44,981 nucleotides of DNA from Acinetobacter pragensis (GTDB lineage: Bacteria; Pseudomonadota; Gammaproteobacteria; Pseudomonadales; Moraxellaceae). Shown piece by piece: positions 43,869 to 44,981 of this stretch (positions within the stretch are counted from its first letter, which is position 1; the number at the start of each line of letters is the position of its first letter). The translations under genes and the position numbers were made by a program. The DNA is taken from assembly GCF_001605895.1 (NCBI RefSeq), contig NZ_LUAW01000028.1, forward strand, positions 59-45,039, given 5' to 3'. The notes beneath the pieces are model-generated. The model saw nothing but the letters and a program-made list of their open reading frames with translations, did no database searches and had not been told where the DNA came from.

Positions 43869-44981
43869 ATGAAAAATAGTGTTAAAGATTTTATTTTTGG
43901 GGATGGCAATACAATGAATCAAGTGTTTCGTCAGTTTTCAATGAGTGCGGTTGCGATGGCTGTCATGCAGGCGGCGAGTGCTCAAGTCAGTATGACGAAT
44001 ATCGTGCCCATGCAGCTTCCAGGTCAGGGCACTGAAATTCGCGTGATGTTTAATGGCTTGCCTCCACAGCCACAGGCTTATCAGCTAGATCAGCCTTCAC
44101 GTCTGATTTTAGATTTTGATAAAGCAGATCAAAAGCTGAAACAAAGCTCAATTCCAGTTGCGACAGCAGAAGCTACTTCTGTTGACATTACTTCAGATGC
44201 GCAGCGCTCACGTTTAACCGTGAATTTGGCTGATGCGGGTGCATTTACAACCCGTGTTGAGGGCAATACCTTCATTCTGAAAATTAATTCAGCATCAGAT
44301 GCTCCGTTACAATCCGCAGTGAAAAGCCAGGCACAAGGGATTTCCAATATTGGCTTCAATCGGGGATCCAATGGTGAAGGTCAAGTTGTCGTAGATTTGC
44401 TGGGAGGGAATACGCCAGTTGATGTGCAGCAGCAAGGCAGTAAAATTGTGATTCGGACTCTAGGCAATAAAGTGCCTGCGCATTTGGCGCGCCGATTGAA
44501 TGTGAATGATTTTGCGACACCTGTTTCAACTGTGGATGCGCGTAATGACGGCGGTAATGGTGTGATTACGATTCAATCTGCAGGCAATTTTGAATATATG
44601 GCGTATCAGACTGATAATAAATTGACAGTAAGCTTGAAGCGCCCAGAAGATAAAAACCCATTGCGTCCAAAAGCAGCAAATGCTTATACAGGTAAAAAGA
44701 TATCTCTTGATTTTCAAGATATTGAAGTGCGCCGCGTACTTCAGTTGCTAGCAGATTTTACAGACATTAATATGGTGGCTGCGGATTCTGTACAGGGAAA
44801 TATTACACTGCGTTTAAAAGATGTACCTTGGGATCAAGCGCTGGATATCGTCTTAAAAACGAAGAATCTTGATAAACGGCGTAATGGCAACGTGATTTGG
44901 ATTGCGCCAGTTTCTGAGCTGATTAAGGCAGAAGAAGAAGAAGCTAAAGCGATCGCTCAAAGTGTTAAAATGGCGCCGTTG
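43869..44981 (+). CDS. pilQ: Type IV pilus secretin PilQ (N-terminal part, cut by window end)
   Basis: Outer-membrane secretin through which the pilus passes and DNA is taken up. The frame is open for 371 codons to the last base of the window with no stop. The ATG at 43869 has AAGGA seven bases upstream; a second ATG at 43914 could be the signal-peptide start instead. Visible parts: signal region ending near AQVSM, AMIN domains (about 45-140 and 155-260), then a secretin N domain from ISLDFQDIEVRRVLQLLADFTDINMV (about 278-303). The gate and beta-barrel lie outside the window. Confidence 0.95.
   Translation, partial: MKNSVKDFIFGDGNTMNQVFRQFSMSAVAMAVMQAASAQVSMTNIVPMQLPGQGTEIRVMFNGLPPQPQAYQLDQPSRLILDFDKADQKLKQSSIPVATAEATSVDITSDAQRSRLTVNLADAGAFTTRVEGNTFILKINSASDAPLQSAVKSQAQGISNIGFNRGSNGEGQVVVDLLGGNTPVDVQQQGSKIVIRTLGNKVPAHLARRLNVNDFATPVSTVDARNDGGNGVITIQSAGNFEYMAYQTDNKLTVSLKRPEDKNPLRPKAANAYTGKKISLDFQDIEVRRVLQLLADFTDINMVAADSVQGNITLRLKDVPWDQALDIVLKTKNLDKRRNGNVIWIAPVSELIKAEEEEAKAIAQSVKMAPL

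Overview
The window looks like a chromosomal segment of an Acinetobacter species (Gammaproteobacteria, Moraxellales). The strongest clues are an Acr1-type fatty acyl-CoA reductase, which is typical of wax-ester-forming Acinetobacter. Also typical are a division/cell-wall cluster that stops after mraY and begins without mraZ, an mrcA/pilMNOPQ divergent pair, and an initiator-tRNA/rimP-nusA-infB-rbfA block. Almost everything is chromosomal core material. I see no insertion sequence, prophage, integrase or CRISPR array.

Layout. 1-600: the 3' end of a tRNA (probably Leu), then four identical initiator tRNA-Met genes. 601-6016: terminator-like hairpins, then the translation/transcription operon rimP-nusA-infB-rbfA with its terminator. 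6321-12540 (minus): a six-gene Mrp-type cation/proton antiporter operon with fused A and B subunits. 12894-16665 (minus): hisIE followed closely by an SF1 helicase and an ABC/SMC-like ATPase whose hydrolysis motifs are degenerate. 16877-17764 (minus): acr1. 18079-19377 (minus): an O-acetylhomoserine sulfhydrylase carrying a 21-bp tandem duplication. 19709-21370: ettA. 21427-23354: a divergent pair, a DUF4198-like periplasmic protein and a CzcD-type metal exporter, around a 41-bp Fur-box-like palindrome.

23399-26125 (minus): a small zinc-ribbon membrane protein, tRNA-Glu and tRNA-Ala under one strong promoter, gltX (the enzyme that charges tRNA-Glu), and a small secreted protein. 26502-28764: two tandem sulfate-binding protein genes, each with its own terminator. 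28868-29708 (minus): a membrane-anchored hypothetical protein and a VOC-fold protein. 30085-37223: rsmH-ftsL-ftsI-murE-murF-mraY. 37291-38094: rlmA. 38157-40691 (minus): mrcA (PBP1a). 40856 to the end: pilM-N-O-P-Q, with pilQ cut by the window edge.

Functional themes are translation start and elongation (initiator tRNAs, IF2, RimP, RbfA, EttA, GltX), envelope synthesis (FtsI, MurE, MurF, MraY, PBP1a), ion and metal homeostasis (Mrp, CzcD), sulfur assimilation (two Sbp, MetY), storage lipid synthesis (Acr1) and type IV pili. The least understood part is the hisIE-linked helicase/ATPase pair. It is the best candidate for an undescribed system here, although the sequence alone cannot separate a defence or repair module from a genus-wide housekeeping pair.
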